NCBI GenBank assembly: GCA_003481005.1
Contig: QUKC01000014.1
Span: 1-64,000, forward strand
Direction of reading: 5' to 3'
Source: Firmicutes bacterium TM09-10
Lineage (GTDB): Bacteria > Bacillota > Clostridia > Lachnospirales > Lachnospiraceae
DNA: 64,000 nucleotides
This document shows positions 54,733 to 63,387 of this stretch, one piece after another. The first letter of the stretch is position 1; every line of letters starts with the position of its first letter. The notes beneath the pieces were generated by a model. That model had not been told where the DNA came from, ran no database searches, and saw only the letters and a program-made list of their open reading frames with translations. The position numbers were made by a program, and so were the translations under genes.

Positions 54733-55538
54733 GAATTTTTGAGTATTTGTTTATGCAGCGGGCGTTTGTTGTCGGAATTTTGCTGGCGGCGGTCGTGCCC
54801 TGCGTCGGAATGGTCGTTGTCTGCAAACGTCTTTCCATGATCGGCGATGCACTTTCACATACGTCGCTCGCCGGCGTCGCAGCAGGACTTTTGCTGGGTG
54901 TCAATCCGGTGGCGGGCGCAGCGGCAGCCTGTGTGGCAGCGTCCTTCGGCATTGAAGCGATCCGCAGAAAGCTTCCGCGCTATTCGGAAATGTCGATATC
55001 CATTATCATGTCAGCAGGAATCGGTCTGGCAGGTGTGCTGTCCGGTTTTGTGAAAAATTCGGCAAACTTCAACAGCTTTCTGTTCGGCAGCATTGTGGCG
55101 ATCAGTGATGCCGAGATGATTTCAGTCATCGTGGTGTCTGTTGTGGTGCTTGTGTTATTTTTGCTTCTATATAAAGAGCTGTTCTATATTTCATTGGATG
55201 AAAGAAGCGCGCGGTTGGCGGGCGTGCCGGTCGGCGTCGTCAATTTTATCTTCACGATTATGATTGCAGTGACGGTTTCGGTTGCAGCACGGACAGTCGG
55301 CGCGTTGATGGTATCGTCGATGATGGTCGTTCCGGTAGCTTGTGCGATGCAGCTGGGAAAGAACTTTAAACAGACTGTATGGTACGCTGTCGGTTTGAAC
55401 GTGCTGTTCATGATTATCGGGCTGTTTGCGGCGTTTTATCTGGGCTTAAAGCCGGGCGGCACAATCGTTTTGGTGGGCGTTGCAGCGCTTCTGATTATTT
55501 TTATCGGGAAACGGATTATGTTCGGAAAGCAGGAATAA
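54729..55538 (+). CDS. znuB: Zinc ABC transporter permease (ZnuB type)
   Basis: 269-residue membrane permease of the ABC-3 family with about eight helices. Family motifs include LSMIGDALSHTSLAGVAAG near residue 36 and VGALMVSSMMVVPVACAMQ. ATG overlaps the ATPase stop (ATGA). It completes an import system for Zn2+ (Mn2+ possible). Confidence 0.95.
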   Translation: MRIFEYLFMQRAFVVGILLAAVVPCVGMVVVCKRLSMIGDALSHTSLAGVAAGLLLGVNPVAGAAAACVAASFGIEAIRRKLPRYSEMSISIIMSAGIGLAGVLSGFVKNSANFNSFLFGSIVAISDAEMISVIVVSVVVLVLFLLLYKELFYISLDERSARLAGVPVGVVNFIFTIMIAVTVSVAARTVGALMVSSMMVVPVACAMQLGKNFKQTVWYAVGLNVLFMIIGLFAAFYLGLKPGGTIVLVGVAALLIIFIGKRIMFGKQE

Positions 55539-55546
55539 AGTCGCAA

Positions 55547-55575
55547 TTGACACAGGAAAAAAAGCGTGCTACCAT
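55547..55575 (+). promoter_or_regulatory. Promoter of the small 88-residue gene
   Basis: TTGACA (55547-55552), 17 bases, TACCAT (55570-55575). Strong -35 and weak -10. Confidence 0.5.
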
Positions 55576-55666
55576 GTTTGCAGTCAATGATGACTAACAA
55601 AAGAAAGCTATGCCGTACGACAGGTAGTATAGACGTATCCTGCGCCGGTCGAAGGAGGAAACGAAC

Positions 55667-55933
55667 ATGATGAAAGCATCTGATGCAAAGAAAATCGGTT
55701 TATTTTTAGGAGGCGTATTGTTCGGAACAGCCGGAATCAAGATCCTTTCCAGCAAAGACGCGAAGAAAGCATACGTACAGTGTACCGCAGCAGCGCTTCG
55801 CGCAAAGGACAGCGTTATGAAGACCGTTACAACAGTTCAGGAAAACGCTGGCGATGTTCTGGCAGAAGCAAAGCAGATCAATGAAGACAGAGCTGCAGAA
55901 GAAGCGGAAGCTGAAGTAAAAGAAGAAGCCTGA
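55667..55933 (+). CDS. Small membrane-anchored protein (DUF6110-like)
   Basis: 88 residues: a hydrophobic N-terminal segment (IGLFLGGVLFGTAGIKIL) followed by a charged, helical tail rich in Ala, Glu and Lys ending in EEAEAEVKEEA. It resembles the DUF6110 group often coded beside heavy-metal P-type ATPases. AGGAGG lies eight bases before ATG 55667. It sits just before the P-type ATPase gene and may be an accessory subunit; this is context-based. Confidence 0.7.
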   Translation: MMKASDAKKIGLFLGGVLFGTAGIKILSSKDAKKAYVQCTAAALRAKDSVMKTVTTVQENAGDVLAEAKQINEDRAAEEAEAEVKEEA

Positions 55934-56030
55934 TTCAGGGCAGTGGGGGACGGAGCCGGAGACGGCGCCGTCCTTTTTGACGGAGTCCTGTTTTCTGAAA
56001 AAGCGCGAAGCGTATCAGCGGAGTGGAGAT

Positions 56031-56121
56031 AAGATTGAAAAATAAAATTTTCAATCGCGAGATTTGTGTCTGCGCGCACTTGACACAAACTCGACATGCG
56101 CAAAAAGCGTGCGCAGAAATG
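56031..56121 (+). repeat. Leader repeat, copy C (long form)
   Basis: 91 bp, near-identical to copy B, with stem GATTGAAAA/TTTTCAATC (56033-56056). It ends ten bases before the start codon of the P-type ATPase gene. Confidence 0.88.
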
Positions 56122-56131
56122 AGCGGAAAAA

Positions 56132-58225
56132 ATGAACTTTAAAATCAAACACAAAATTCCCGGGCGAATCCGGGTGCATATGGGGCAGTCCAGAATGAGC
56201 TTTGACCAGGCGGACACTCTGCAGTATTTTCTGGAAACACAGCCAGGTGTGACAAAAGCGACCGTATACGAGCAGACGCAGGATGCGGTGATCGAGTATG
56301 ACGGCGAATTAAAAGATCTGATCGAGGCGCTGAAACGTTTTCATTATGAAGACGTACAGCTGCCGGATTCTGTCCGTTCCAGTTCGGGACGCGCGCTGAA
56401 TGCGGAGTATAAAGAAAAACTGATCGGACATGTGGCAAAACGGTTATTCACAAAATACATGCTTCCCTTACCGATCAGAAATGTGTATACTATATGGAAA
56501 GCTTTCCATTATGTAAAAGAGGGCGTTGTATGCCTTTCCAGAGGCAAACTGGAAGTTCCGGTGCTGGATGCGACTGCGATTACGGTTTCCATCCTGCGGC
56601 GTGACTGCCCGACTGCAGGATCGGTTATGTTCCTGCTTGGTCTGGGTGAAATCCTCGAGGAGTGGACACATAAAAAGTCTGTCGGCGATCTGGCACGCAG
56701 CATGTCGTTAAATGTCGGCAAAGTGTGGATAAAGACCCGGGATCAGGAAATCCTTGTGGATTCTGCATCCGTTGTGCCCGGAGATCATATCATCATCCAT
56801 GTCGGCAACGTCATTCCGTTTGACGGCATTGTGGCGGACGGCGAAGCGATGATCAATCAGGCTTCCATGACCGGAGAATCCGAGCCTGTCCGCAAGGAAA
56901 AGGGTGGTTTTGTTTATGCCGGAACCGTTGTGGAAGAGGGCGAGCTGACAATCGAGGTCAAGGCAGTTTCCGGTTCGACCCGTTACGAAAAGATTGTTAC
57001 GATGATCGAGGATTCCGAGAAGCTCAAGTCCGCAGCAGAAGGACGTGCGGAGCATCTGGCGGACAGGCTGGTTCCCTATACCTTCCTTGGAACCGGTCTT
57101 GCATGGCTGTTTACAAGAAATGTGACCAGAACGTTATCCGTACTGATGGTTGACTTTTCCTGCGCATTAAAGCTTGCGATGCCTCTGACTGTCCTGACAG
57201 CGATCCGGGAAGCGAATGCGGCGAAGATCACCGTAAAGGGAGGCAAATATCTGGAAGCATTTGCCGAGGCTTCCACGATTGTATTCGATAAGACCGGTAC
57301 ACTGACCAAAGCACAGCCTACACTACATTCGGTTGTTCCATTCGGCGAGGAAAAGGAAGACGATCTTCTGCGTCTGGCAGCATGTCTGGAGGAACATTTC
57401 CCTCATTCGATGGCGAAGGCGGTTGTGCGCGCGGCGGCAGAGCGCAATCTGGAACATGAAGAGGTGCATTCCAAGGTGGAATATATCGTTGCGCACGGTA
57501 TTGCTTCCTATGTTGGGGAAAAACGTGTTGTAATCGGCAGCGCCCACTTTGTATTTGAAGATGAAAAGTGTCAGATCCGTCCGGAATATCAGCAGCGTTT
57601 TGACGAGCTGCCGCTGCAGTATTCCCATCTGTATCTGGCAGTTGACAACGTGCTGGAAGCAGTGCTCTGCATTGAGGATCCGGTGCGTGAAGAGGCAAAA
57701 CAGGTTATCCGCGAGCTGAAACGGGAAGGATTTACAAAAATCGTCATGATGACTGGCGACAGCGAGCGAACAGCAGCGGCGATCGCAAAACAGATCGGCG
57801 TGGACGAATACCATGCGGAAGTTCTGCCGGAGGACAAGGCGAACTTTGTCCAGCAGGAAAAAGAAGCCGGACGCAGGGTAGTCATGGTCGGCGACGGAAT
57901 CAACGACTCCCCGGCGCTTTCTGCTGCGGATGTTGGTATTGCGATCAGCGACGGTTCGGAGCTTGCGCGGGAAATTGCGGATATTACAGTCGGTGCGGAC
58001 AGCCTGCAGGAGCTGGTTTACCTGCGCCGCTTAAGCAAAGAAATGATGCGTCGGATTCATGTCAACTACCGTGCAATCCTCGGCATCAACGGCAGTTTAA
58101 TTGCAGCCGGTGTGACCGGGCTGATTCAGCCTACGACATCAGCGCTGCTGCATAATACGACAACACTGGCCCTGAGCCTGAGAAGCATGAGCTGGAAAGT
58201 TCCGGGAGAGGCAGGGCAGGAATAA
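56132..58225 (+). CDS. P1B-type heavy-metal-translocating ATPase with atypical metal motifs
   Basis: 697 residues. An N-terminal HMA-like domain (residues 1-75, KIKHKIPGRIRVHMG) lacks the CxxC metal pair. The actuator motif MTGESEP, phosphorylation site FDKTGTLT, HP element (FPHSMA) and GDGINDSPAL are all present. In the membrane metal site, DFSCALKLAMPL stands in place of the usual CPC/CPx motif, so Cys-Ala replaces Cys-Pro. This variant is known in clostridial ATPases but its metal is not settled. The gene follows the zinc import operon and the DUF6110-like gene and shares the leader repeat with the regulator gene. Confidence 0.92.
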   Translation: MNFKIKHKIPGRIRVHMGQSRMSFDQADTLQYFLETQPGVTKATVYEQTQDAVIEYDGELKDLIEALKRFHYEDVQLPDSVRSSSGRALNAEYKEKLIGHVAKRLFTKYMLPLPIRNVYTIWKAFHYVKEGVVCLSRGKLEVPVLDATAITVSILRRDCPTAGSVMFLLGLGEILEEWTHKKSVGDLARSMSLNVGKVWIKTRDQEILVDSASVVPGDHIIIHVGNVIPFDGIVADGEAMINQASMTGESEPVRKEKGGFVYAGTVVEEGELTIEVKAVSGSTRYEKIVTMIEDSEKLKSAAEGRAEHLADRLVPYTFLGTGLAWLFTRNVTRTLSVLMVDFSCALKLAMPLTVLTAIREANAAKITVKGGKYLEAFAEASTIVFDKTGTLTKAQPTLHSVVPFGEEKEDDLLRLAACLEEHFPHSMAKAVVRAAAERNLEHEEVHSKVEYIVAHGIASYVGEKRVVIGSAHFVFEDEKCQIRPEYQQRFDELPLQYSHLYLAVDNVLEAVLCIEDPVREEAKQVIRELKREGFTKIVMMTGDSERTAAAIAKQIGVDEYHAEVLPEDKANFVQQEKEAGRRVVMVGDGINDSPALSAADVGIAISDGSELAREIADITVGADSLQELVYLRRLSKEMMRRIHVNYRAILGINGSLIAAGVTGLIQPTTSALLHNTTTLALSLRSMSWKVPGEAGQE

Positions 58226-58242
58226 AAGAACGGAGACAGAGA

Positions 58243-59346
58243 ATGAAAAAGGCGATGATTGCCATGAGCGGCGGCGTAGATTCGAGCGTTGCGGCATGGC
58301 TGATGAAGCGGGACGGATATGATTGTATGGGCGTTACAATGCGCCTGTTTGCCGGAGAGGACAGCTGCGAACAAAAAGGGCATACCTGCTGTTCGTTAGA
58401 CGATGTGGAGGATGCAAGAAGCGTTGCACGTCAGTTGGGCATTCCGTATTTCGTGTTCAATTTTACGGAAGATTTCGGCACACAGATCATGGACCGCTTT
58501 GTCTGCGCCTACGAAAACGGATTCACCCCGAATCCGTGTATCGACTGTAACCGTTATATGAAGTTCGAGAAGCTGATGAAGCGGGCAAAGGAGCTGGATT
58601 ACGATTACGTTGTAACCGGACACTATGCCAGAATCGAAGAACAGGACGGAAAGTTCCTCCTGAAAAAAGCCATCGATGAAAAGAAAGACCAGAGTTATGT
58701 GCTGTACAGCCTGACGCAGGAGCAGCTTGCACATACGCTGTTTCCCCTGGGCGGCATGACGAAGCCGCAGATCCGGGAAATGGCGGAAGAACAGGGACTG
58801 ATCAATGCGCGCAAGCATGACAGCCAGGATATCTGCTTTGTGCCGGACGGAGATTATGCCGGGTTTATTGAACGTTACACCGGAAGAAGCTTCGAGCCGG
58901 GCAATTTCGTAGATCAGGAAGGACATGTGCTGGGGCAGCATAAGGGAATTATCTGCTATACGATCGGACAGCGCAAAGGGCTGGGACTAGCCCTGCAGGA
59001 GCCGATGTATGTGTGCAGGATCGATCCAAAGACCAATACGGTAGTCCTTGGACGCGACCGGGATCTGTGGTCAAAAGAGCTGACGGCGAAAGATTTCCAC
59101 TGGATCAGCGGTGAGGTGCCGACGGGCACGCAGCGCATCAAAGCGAAAATCCGTTACCGTCACCAGGAGCAGTGGGCGAACGCAGAGATCACCGGACCGG
59201 ACAGCATTCATCTGGTCTTTGACGAGCCCCAGAGGGCAATTACCTGCGGACAGTCGGTTGTACTTTATGATGGCGATGTTGTAGTGGGCGGAGGAACGAT
59301 CAATGGATTATGTGGTTCTGGATCTGGAATGGAATCAGGCGTCTGA
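58243..59346 (+). CDS. mnmA: tRNA 2-thiouridine(34) synthase
   Basis: 367 residues, cytoplasmic. It adds sulfur to U34 of Lys, Glu and Gln tRNAs. The PP-loop MSGGVDSSVAAWLM, the first catalytic Cys in NPCIDCNRYMKF and the second in HDSQDICFVPDGDY are present. The C-terminal beta-barrel ends in GGGTINGLCGSGSG. It starts 17 bases after the ATPase and its end overlaps the next gene by 44 bases. Confidence 0.97.
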   Translation: MKKAMIAMSGGVDSSVAAWLMKRDGYDCMGVTMRLFAGEDSCEQKGHTCCSLDDVEDARSVARQLGIPYFVFNFTEDFGTQIMDRFVCAYENGFTPNPCIDCNRYMKFEKLMKRAKELDYDYVVTGHYARIEEQDGKFLLKKAIDEKKDQSYVLYSLTQEQLAHTLFPLGGMTKPQIREMAEEQGLINARKHDSQDICFVPDGDYAGFIERYTGRSFEPGNFVDQEGHVLGQHKGIICYTIGQRKGLGLALQEPMYVCRIDPKTNTVVLGRDRDLWSKELTAKDFHWISGEVPTGTQRIKAKIRYRHQEQWANAEITGPDSIHLVFDEPQRAITCGQSVVLYDGDVVVGGGTINGLCGSGSGMESGV

Positions 59347-60277
59347 CAGCCGCGATGCCCGCAACAGACTGCTTACGTTTGAAATTATTGAGATCGGTGC
59401 GGTAAAATTAAACAGCCGGATGGAAATTGTGGATACCTTTGAGGAGCTGATCCGTCCGCAGGTTTATGATACCATGCACCATATTACGGAAAAGCTGATC
59501 GGCATCCACATGAAAGACCTCTCCGGATGTCGGACATTTGACGTTGTGATGAAGGACTTTCTGGCGTGGTGCGGCGAGGATTTCATGTTCGGTACCTGGG
59601 GCCCGCAGGATCTGACGGAACTTCAGAAAAATATGCGGTTTTTCGGCATGGAGCCCCTTGGAAAAGGACCTGTCCGGTTCTATGATATCCAGAAGCTGTT
59701 TTCCATCGCCTACGAAGATCAGAAGGTGCGCAGGAGTCTGGAATATGCGGTAGATTATCTGCAGATTCCAAAGGATATTCCGTTTCACCGGGCGATCAGC
59801 GACGCGGTGTATACCGCACGGGTATTTCAGATGATCAAAGACCCGATTGCACTGCAGCGGGTTTCTTTCGACACGTTCCAGCTGCCGGAAAATCACCGCA
59901 GCGAGGTGCATGTCGTATTCGATAATTATGCAAAATATATTTCCCGACCGTTCCCGGATAAGGAGGCGTTGATGGCGGATAAAGAGGTTCTCTCCACCAG
60001 ATGTTATCTGTGCCATCATAACCTTCGCAAAAAAGTCCGCTGGTTCTCGCCAAACGGCAAGCACTATTACAGCCTGTCGTGGTGCGATAAGCACGGTTGG
60101 ATGAAAGGAAAAATCCGCGTGAAAAAAGCGGACGATGACATGGTTTACGCCGTCAAGACGACGAAGCTGGTCGGAGAGAAAGAGGTTGCCGCCCTGATGG
60201 AGAGAAAAGATCACATCCGCCAGCTGCGTAAGGAGCACAGACACCGCGAAGCGCAGGAAAAGCTCGGGAAACGGTGA
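59303..60277 (+). CDS. DEDDh-family 3'-5' exonuclease (KapD-like) with C-terminal zinc-binding segment
   Basis: 324 residues. The catalytic acids are visible as VVLDLEWNQ (Asp, Glu), FGTWGPQDLTEL (Asp) and HRAISDAVYTA (His, Asp). The region after residue 200 is unusual: CYLCHHNLRKKV and WCDKHGWMKG suggest a Cys/His zinc site, and a basic tail follows. Substrate (RNA or DNA) is unknown. The gene starts within mnmA, in another frame, with a 44-base overlap. Confidence 0.88.
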   Translation: MDYVVLDLEWNQASDSRDARNRLLTFEIIEIGAVKLNSRMEIVDTFEELIRPQVYDTMHHITEKLIGIHMKDLSGCRTFDVVMKDFLAWCGEDFMFGTWGPQDLTELQKNMRFFGMEPLGKGPVRFYDIQKLFSIAYEDQKVRRSLEYAVDYLQIPKDIPFHRAISDAVYTARVFQMIKDPIALQRVSFDTFQLPENHRSEVHVVFDNYAKYISRPFPDKEALMADKEVLSTRCYLCHHNLRKKVRWFSPNGKHYYSLSWCDKHGWMKGKIRVKKADDDMVYAVKTTKLVGEKEVAALMERKDHIRQLRKEHRHREAQEKLGKR

Positions 60278-60340
60278 GGCGGGACGCTGACATCGGAGAC
60301 ACGCCGGGGAGCCCATATAATAAAATAATATGAAAAAAAC

Positions 60341-60380
60341 GCCGCAGACCGGTTTCAAAAGAAATGGTCTGCGGCATTTT
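60341..60380. terminator. Bidirectional terminator between exonuclease and carboxypeptidase genes
   Basis: GCCGCAGACC (60341-60350) pairs exactly with GGTCTGCGGC (60366-60375). The plus strand continues ATTTTT and the minus strand GTTTTTTTC, so both convergent genes can use it. Confidence 0.9.
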
Positions 60381-60400
60381 TGTGCATCCCGTCCTGTATC

Positions 60401-62068
60401 TTACGCGAAGGGATCGGTGTAACGGTCAAAGTCGATGATTTCATCTTTGCGGCTGCGGTGTCGTTTCATGATATCGCGGCGCTTGCGATTGCGGCTGTGT
60501 CCGATCAGAATGGAACGGATCACCAGAATGACGATCAGGATAACTGCGACAATGCTGACTGCAAGCAAAATTTTACGGACGTTTAAGAAAATAACATTTC
60601 CCCCCGGTGTGGAAACTGTGGTCGGAGAAGTTGTGGAAGCGACGGATTCAGACGCTGCGGTGCCAGCCTGCGCGCTCGTGGCGCCCTGTGTGCCGGAGGA
60701 ACCGTTTGCACTGGAAGCATTCACATTGCCATCCGTGCTGGAGCTGTCTGTGCTGCTTTGCGCATTAGAGGCGCTGCTTTGTACGCTGTTCGCATCTGCC
60801 TTGGAAGAGCCATTCGCTGTTGCGATGGCTGCGCTTTCCGTTTCAGAAACCGGTTCTGCACTGAAATCAAAGGGCGTTATGCTGGAAAAGAGGATCGGCG
60901 CGCTGCCGAGATCCTGACCTTCGTAGGAGTAGTGGATGACAGCGGCCTGTCCATCCTTCAGGTTATCATAGCTCAGCTCGGAATCCAGATCGGCAAAGGT
61001 GAGCGTATCCGGAAGGAGAACTTTCGCATCCGGGTCGATAGAAAGGATGTCGGACTGATTGAACGTATTTGCGAACAGGTCGCCGTTTTTTACCTGATAG
61101 GTGGTGTCTTCTTTGGATGCTGTAACAGAAGAAAAGTTGCTGAAACCGTAATCAAATAAGCTTATCGTATCCTTGAACTGCTGCGGGGACTCCTCCATCA
61201 TAACGACGCAGATCAGCTTCAGCCCGTCTTTCTGGGCGCAGGAAACGAGGTTAGAGCGAGCGTTTGCGGTGTAGCCGGTCTTACTGCCGACGAGATATTC
61301 GTAAGCGTAGGTTTTACCGGGCAGCAGCTTGTTTTTGCTGTTCGGAATCAGATCCTGTGACAGCGTTGCGCTCGCCGGGATTTTGTAGCTTACCGTGTCA
61401 GACATGCGGCAAAGCACGTCATCGGAGAAAAACTTCTGCCCGATCAGAGCGAGGTCATGGGTGGAGGTATAGTGATTGTCATCATGCTTGCCATTGGTAT
61501 TGACGAAATGGGAATCCGTGCAGCCGAGCTCCTTTGCGGTTTGGTTCATTAAATCTACAAACGCTTCCATACTGCCGCTGATATGTTCGCCGATGGCATT
61601 GCCGCATTCACTGCCGGAGCCCACCAGCAGACCGTAGAGGGATTGTTCCATCGTGATCGCTTCACCGGCTTTGATGCCGATGTTGGAATCACTTCGCCAG
61701 TCGATGCTGTGCACCGCGGTATCGGAATATTCGATCATCTCATTTAATTCGCTGTTCTGACGCGCAATATAGGCAGTCAGAATCTTGGTTGTGCTGGCGG
61801 GATAGAGCTTTTCGTGGATATTTTTGGCATAAAGGATTGCACCGCTGTCCGCATCCATCAAAATCGCGGAGCGAGCATTGAGGATCGGACCCTCCGGCCA
61901 GTTTTTGATTTCGTTGCTCTCAACCGGGATCGAAAGGTTGGCCTCCGCCAGCGCCTGGTAATCGATGACCTCGGCGCGAGCCGTTAAAACAGCGCCACAA
62001 AACAGATTGGCGCCGACTCCAAGTGCTATCATAAAAGAAAAGAAGGATCTTTTCTGGAAAAATTTCAT
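60401..62068 (-). CDS. D-alanyl-D-alanine carboxypeptidase (penicillin-binding protein, S11 family)
   Basis: 555 residues. Signal segment at the N-terminus (FSFMIALGVGANLFCGAVLTARA). The serine motif is STTK at residues 92-95 and the KTG motif lies in VGSKTGYTANARS. At the SxN position the sequence reads Ser-Gly-Ser (151-153, in LLVGSGSECGN), so the usual Asn is replaced by Ser. A Ser/Thr/Ala-rich stalk is followed by a C-terminal membrane helix (ILLAVSIVAVILIVILVI) and a basic cytoplasmic tail. It trims pentapeptides of peptidoglycan at the outer face of the membrane. Stalk plus anchor make it longer than DacA. Confidence 0.9.
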   Translation of the reverse strand: MKFFQKRSFFSFMIALGVGANLFCGAVLTARAEVIDYQALAEANLSIPVESNEIKNWPEGPILNARSAILMDADSGAILYAKNIHEKLYPASTTKILTAYIARQNSELNEMIEYSDTAVHSIDWRSDSNIGIKAGEAITMEQSLYGLLVGSGSECGNAIGEHISGSMEAFVDLMNQTAKELGCTDSHFVNTNGKHDDNHYTSTHDLALIGQKFFSDDVLCRMSDTVSYKIPASATLSQDLIPNSKNKLLPGKTYAYEYLVGSKTGYTANARSNLVSCAQKDGLKLICVVMMEESPQQFKDTISLFDYGFSNFSSVTASKEDTTYQVKNGDLFANTFNQSDILSIDPDAKVLLPDTLTFADLDSELSYDNLKDGQAAVIHYSYEGQDLGSAPILFSSITPFDFSAEPVSETESAAIATANGSSKADANSVQSSASNAQSSTDSSSTDGNVNASSANGSSGTQGATSAQAGTAASESVASTTSPTTVSTPGGNVIFLNVRKILLAVSIVAVILIVILVIRSILIGHSRNRKRRDIMKRHRSRKDEIIDFDRYTDPFA

Positions 62069-62182
62069 GTAATGTACCGTCCTTTATTGAAAGATAGTAA
62101 CATCATACACTATTTCCAGGCAGATTTTAAGGGCAGAACAGCAAAATTCAAAATTTTTTAAAATTTATACTACAGTTCCCTC

Positions 62183-62240
62183 GTGGCATCCCGTGGGCAG
62201 AATTCCATGCTTGCATGAGAATTTGCCCACGGGATGCTAC
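62183..62240. repeat. 17-bp inverted repeat
   Basis: GTGGCATCCCGTGGGCA (62183-62199) and TGCCCACGGGATGCTAC (62224-62240) pair over their length with one G-T. A long stable hairpin without T-tract. Confidence 0.75.
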
Positions 62241-62310
62241 GAAGGGAGCGCCGCTTTATGAGCAAAAATGAGCTGCGAAGCAGCGGAAAGCGTCGAAGAC
62301 GCGATTCGTG

Positions 62311-62345
62311 ACAATAGAATGTTCGCGGAGCGTGCATTCTATTGT
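62311..62345. repeat. 35-bp REP-like palindrome, copy 3
   Basis: Same arms as 15582-15616 and 30132-30166, with centre GTTCGCGGAGCGTGC. Confidence 0.85.
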
Positions 62346-62421
62346 ATTGCGAATGGCGCGGGGGCATTCCCAAAATGCAAAGCTTCCTTTTTATCTCGAA
62401 ATATAGTAAAATAAATTGATA

Positions 62422-62475
62422 CCAGGGTCAAAAGGTCTGAGCCCACATGAGCTTGCTCATGGGTGGGAGAAAGAC
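62422..62475. repeat. 54-bp direct repeat, copy 1
   Basis: Starts CCAGGGTCAAAAGGTCTGAG and ends GAAAGAC, with an inner stem ATGAGC/GCTCAT. Copy 2 lies 112 bases downstream. Confidence 0.8.
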
Positions 62476-62539
62476 CTTGTGACCCGCCCAGATAGGAGCA
62501 TAAAAGTGGGATGGTAATCCCACGATATGCGACTATCGG

Positions 62540-62585
62540 GCAGGATTGCGGGAGTGCGCAGCACGGAACAATCCGTAGGTATCAA
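62540..62585. repeat. 46-bp interspersed repeat, copy 2
   Basis: Second copy of the repeat at 25056-25101, lying between the two 54-bp direct repeats. Confidence 0.8.
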
Positions 62586-62587
62586 AG

Positions 62588-62641
62588 CCAGGGTCAAAAG
62601 GTCTGAGCCCACCTGAGCTTGCTCACAGGTGGGGGAAAGAC
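62588..62641. repeat. 54-bp direct repeat, copy 2
   Basis: Like 62422-62475 with a few changes; here the outer stem CCCACC/GGTGGG and inner TGAGC/GCTCA can form. It ends 43 bases before the trmB start. Confidence 0.8.
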
Positions 62642-62684
62642 GGAAAATCAACAAAATAATAATGAAAAACAGTGAGGACAATTC

Positions 62685-63323
62685 ATGAGATTACGCAATA
62701 TTACAGGCTGTCGGGAAATGATCGGGGAGAGCGAGTTTGTCGTACACGAACCGGAAACGATGAAAGGAAAGTGGAGAGAAGCGTTTGGCAATGACCATCC
62801 GGTTTATGTGGAAATCGGCATGGGCAAGGGACGTTTCCTGATGGATATGGCGCGCCTTTACCCGGAAATCAACTTTATCGGTATCGAAAAATATTCCAGC
62901 GTGCTGCTGCGCGCAGTTCAGAAGCTGGAAGAGGAAGAGCTGCCCAACGTTCGTCTGATCCGCATGGATGCAGAAGATCTGGAAAACGTTTTCGCACAGG
63001 GAGAGCTGGATCGCATTTACCTGAATTTTTCCGATCCGTGGCCGAAGGATCGTCACGCAAAAAGACGCCTGGAGTCCAGACAGTTTCTGGCAAGATACGA
63101 TCAAATCCTGAAAAAAGACGGAACGATCGAGTTTAAGACGGACAACCGCGTCCTGTTTGATTTTGCACTGGAAGAGGTGGAAGCAGCGGGATGGACCTTG
63201 AATGAAAAAACCTTTGACCTTCACGCGGATGCGCGCTTAAACGAGGGAAACGTCATGACTGAGTATGAGGAACGGTTTTCAGCACAGGGCAATCCGATCT
63301 GCAAGTACATTATCAGCCGCTGA
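62685..63323 (+). CDS. trmB: tRNA (guanine-N7-)-methyltransferase
   Basis: 212 residues, cytoplasmic, SAM-dependent, makes m7G46 in tRNA. The SAM-binding segment VYVEIGMGKGRFLMDMA, the family motif FSDPWPKDRHAKRRL and the C-terminal TEYEERF are diagnostic. ATG 62685 follows GTGAGGACA. Normal length. Confidence 0.97.
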   Translation: MRLRNITGCREMIGESEFVVHEPETMKGKWREAFGNDHPVYVEIGMGKGRFLMDMARLYPEINFIGIEKYSSVLLRAVQKLEEEELPNVRLIRMDAEDLENVFAQGELDRIYLNFSDPWPKDRHAKRRLESRQFLARYDQILKKDGTIEFKTDNRVLFDFALEEVEAAGWTLNEKTFDLHADARLNEGNVMTEYEERFSAQGNPICKYIISR

Positions 63324-63387
63324 ATCCCCTGCATAGGAAAAGCCGTTTTCCGATATACATAATAAAAAGACTCGGACGGACAACGGC

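Larger units (their letters stand above)
62069..62684. other. Repeat-filled gap upstream of trmB
   Basis: 616 bases with no supported gene. It contains a perfect 17-bp inverted repeat (62183-62240), the third 35-bp palindrome (62311-62345), two 54-bp direct repeats (62422-62475 and 62588-62641) and the second 46-bp repeat (62540-62585). It is a hot spot for small repeats. Confidence 0.8.
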
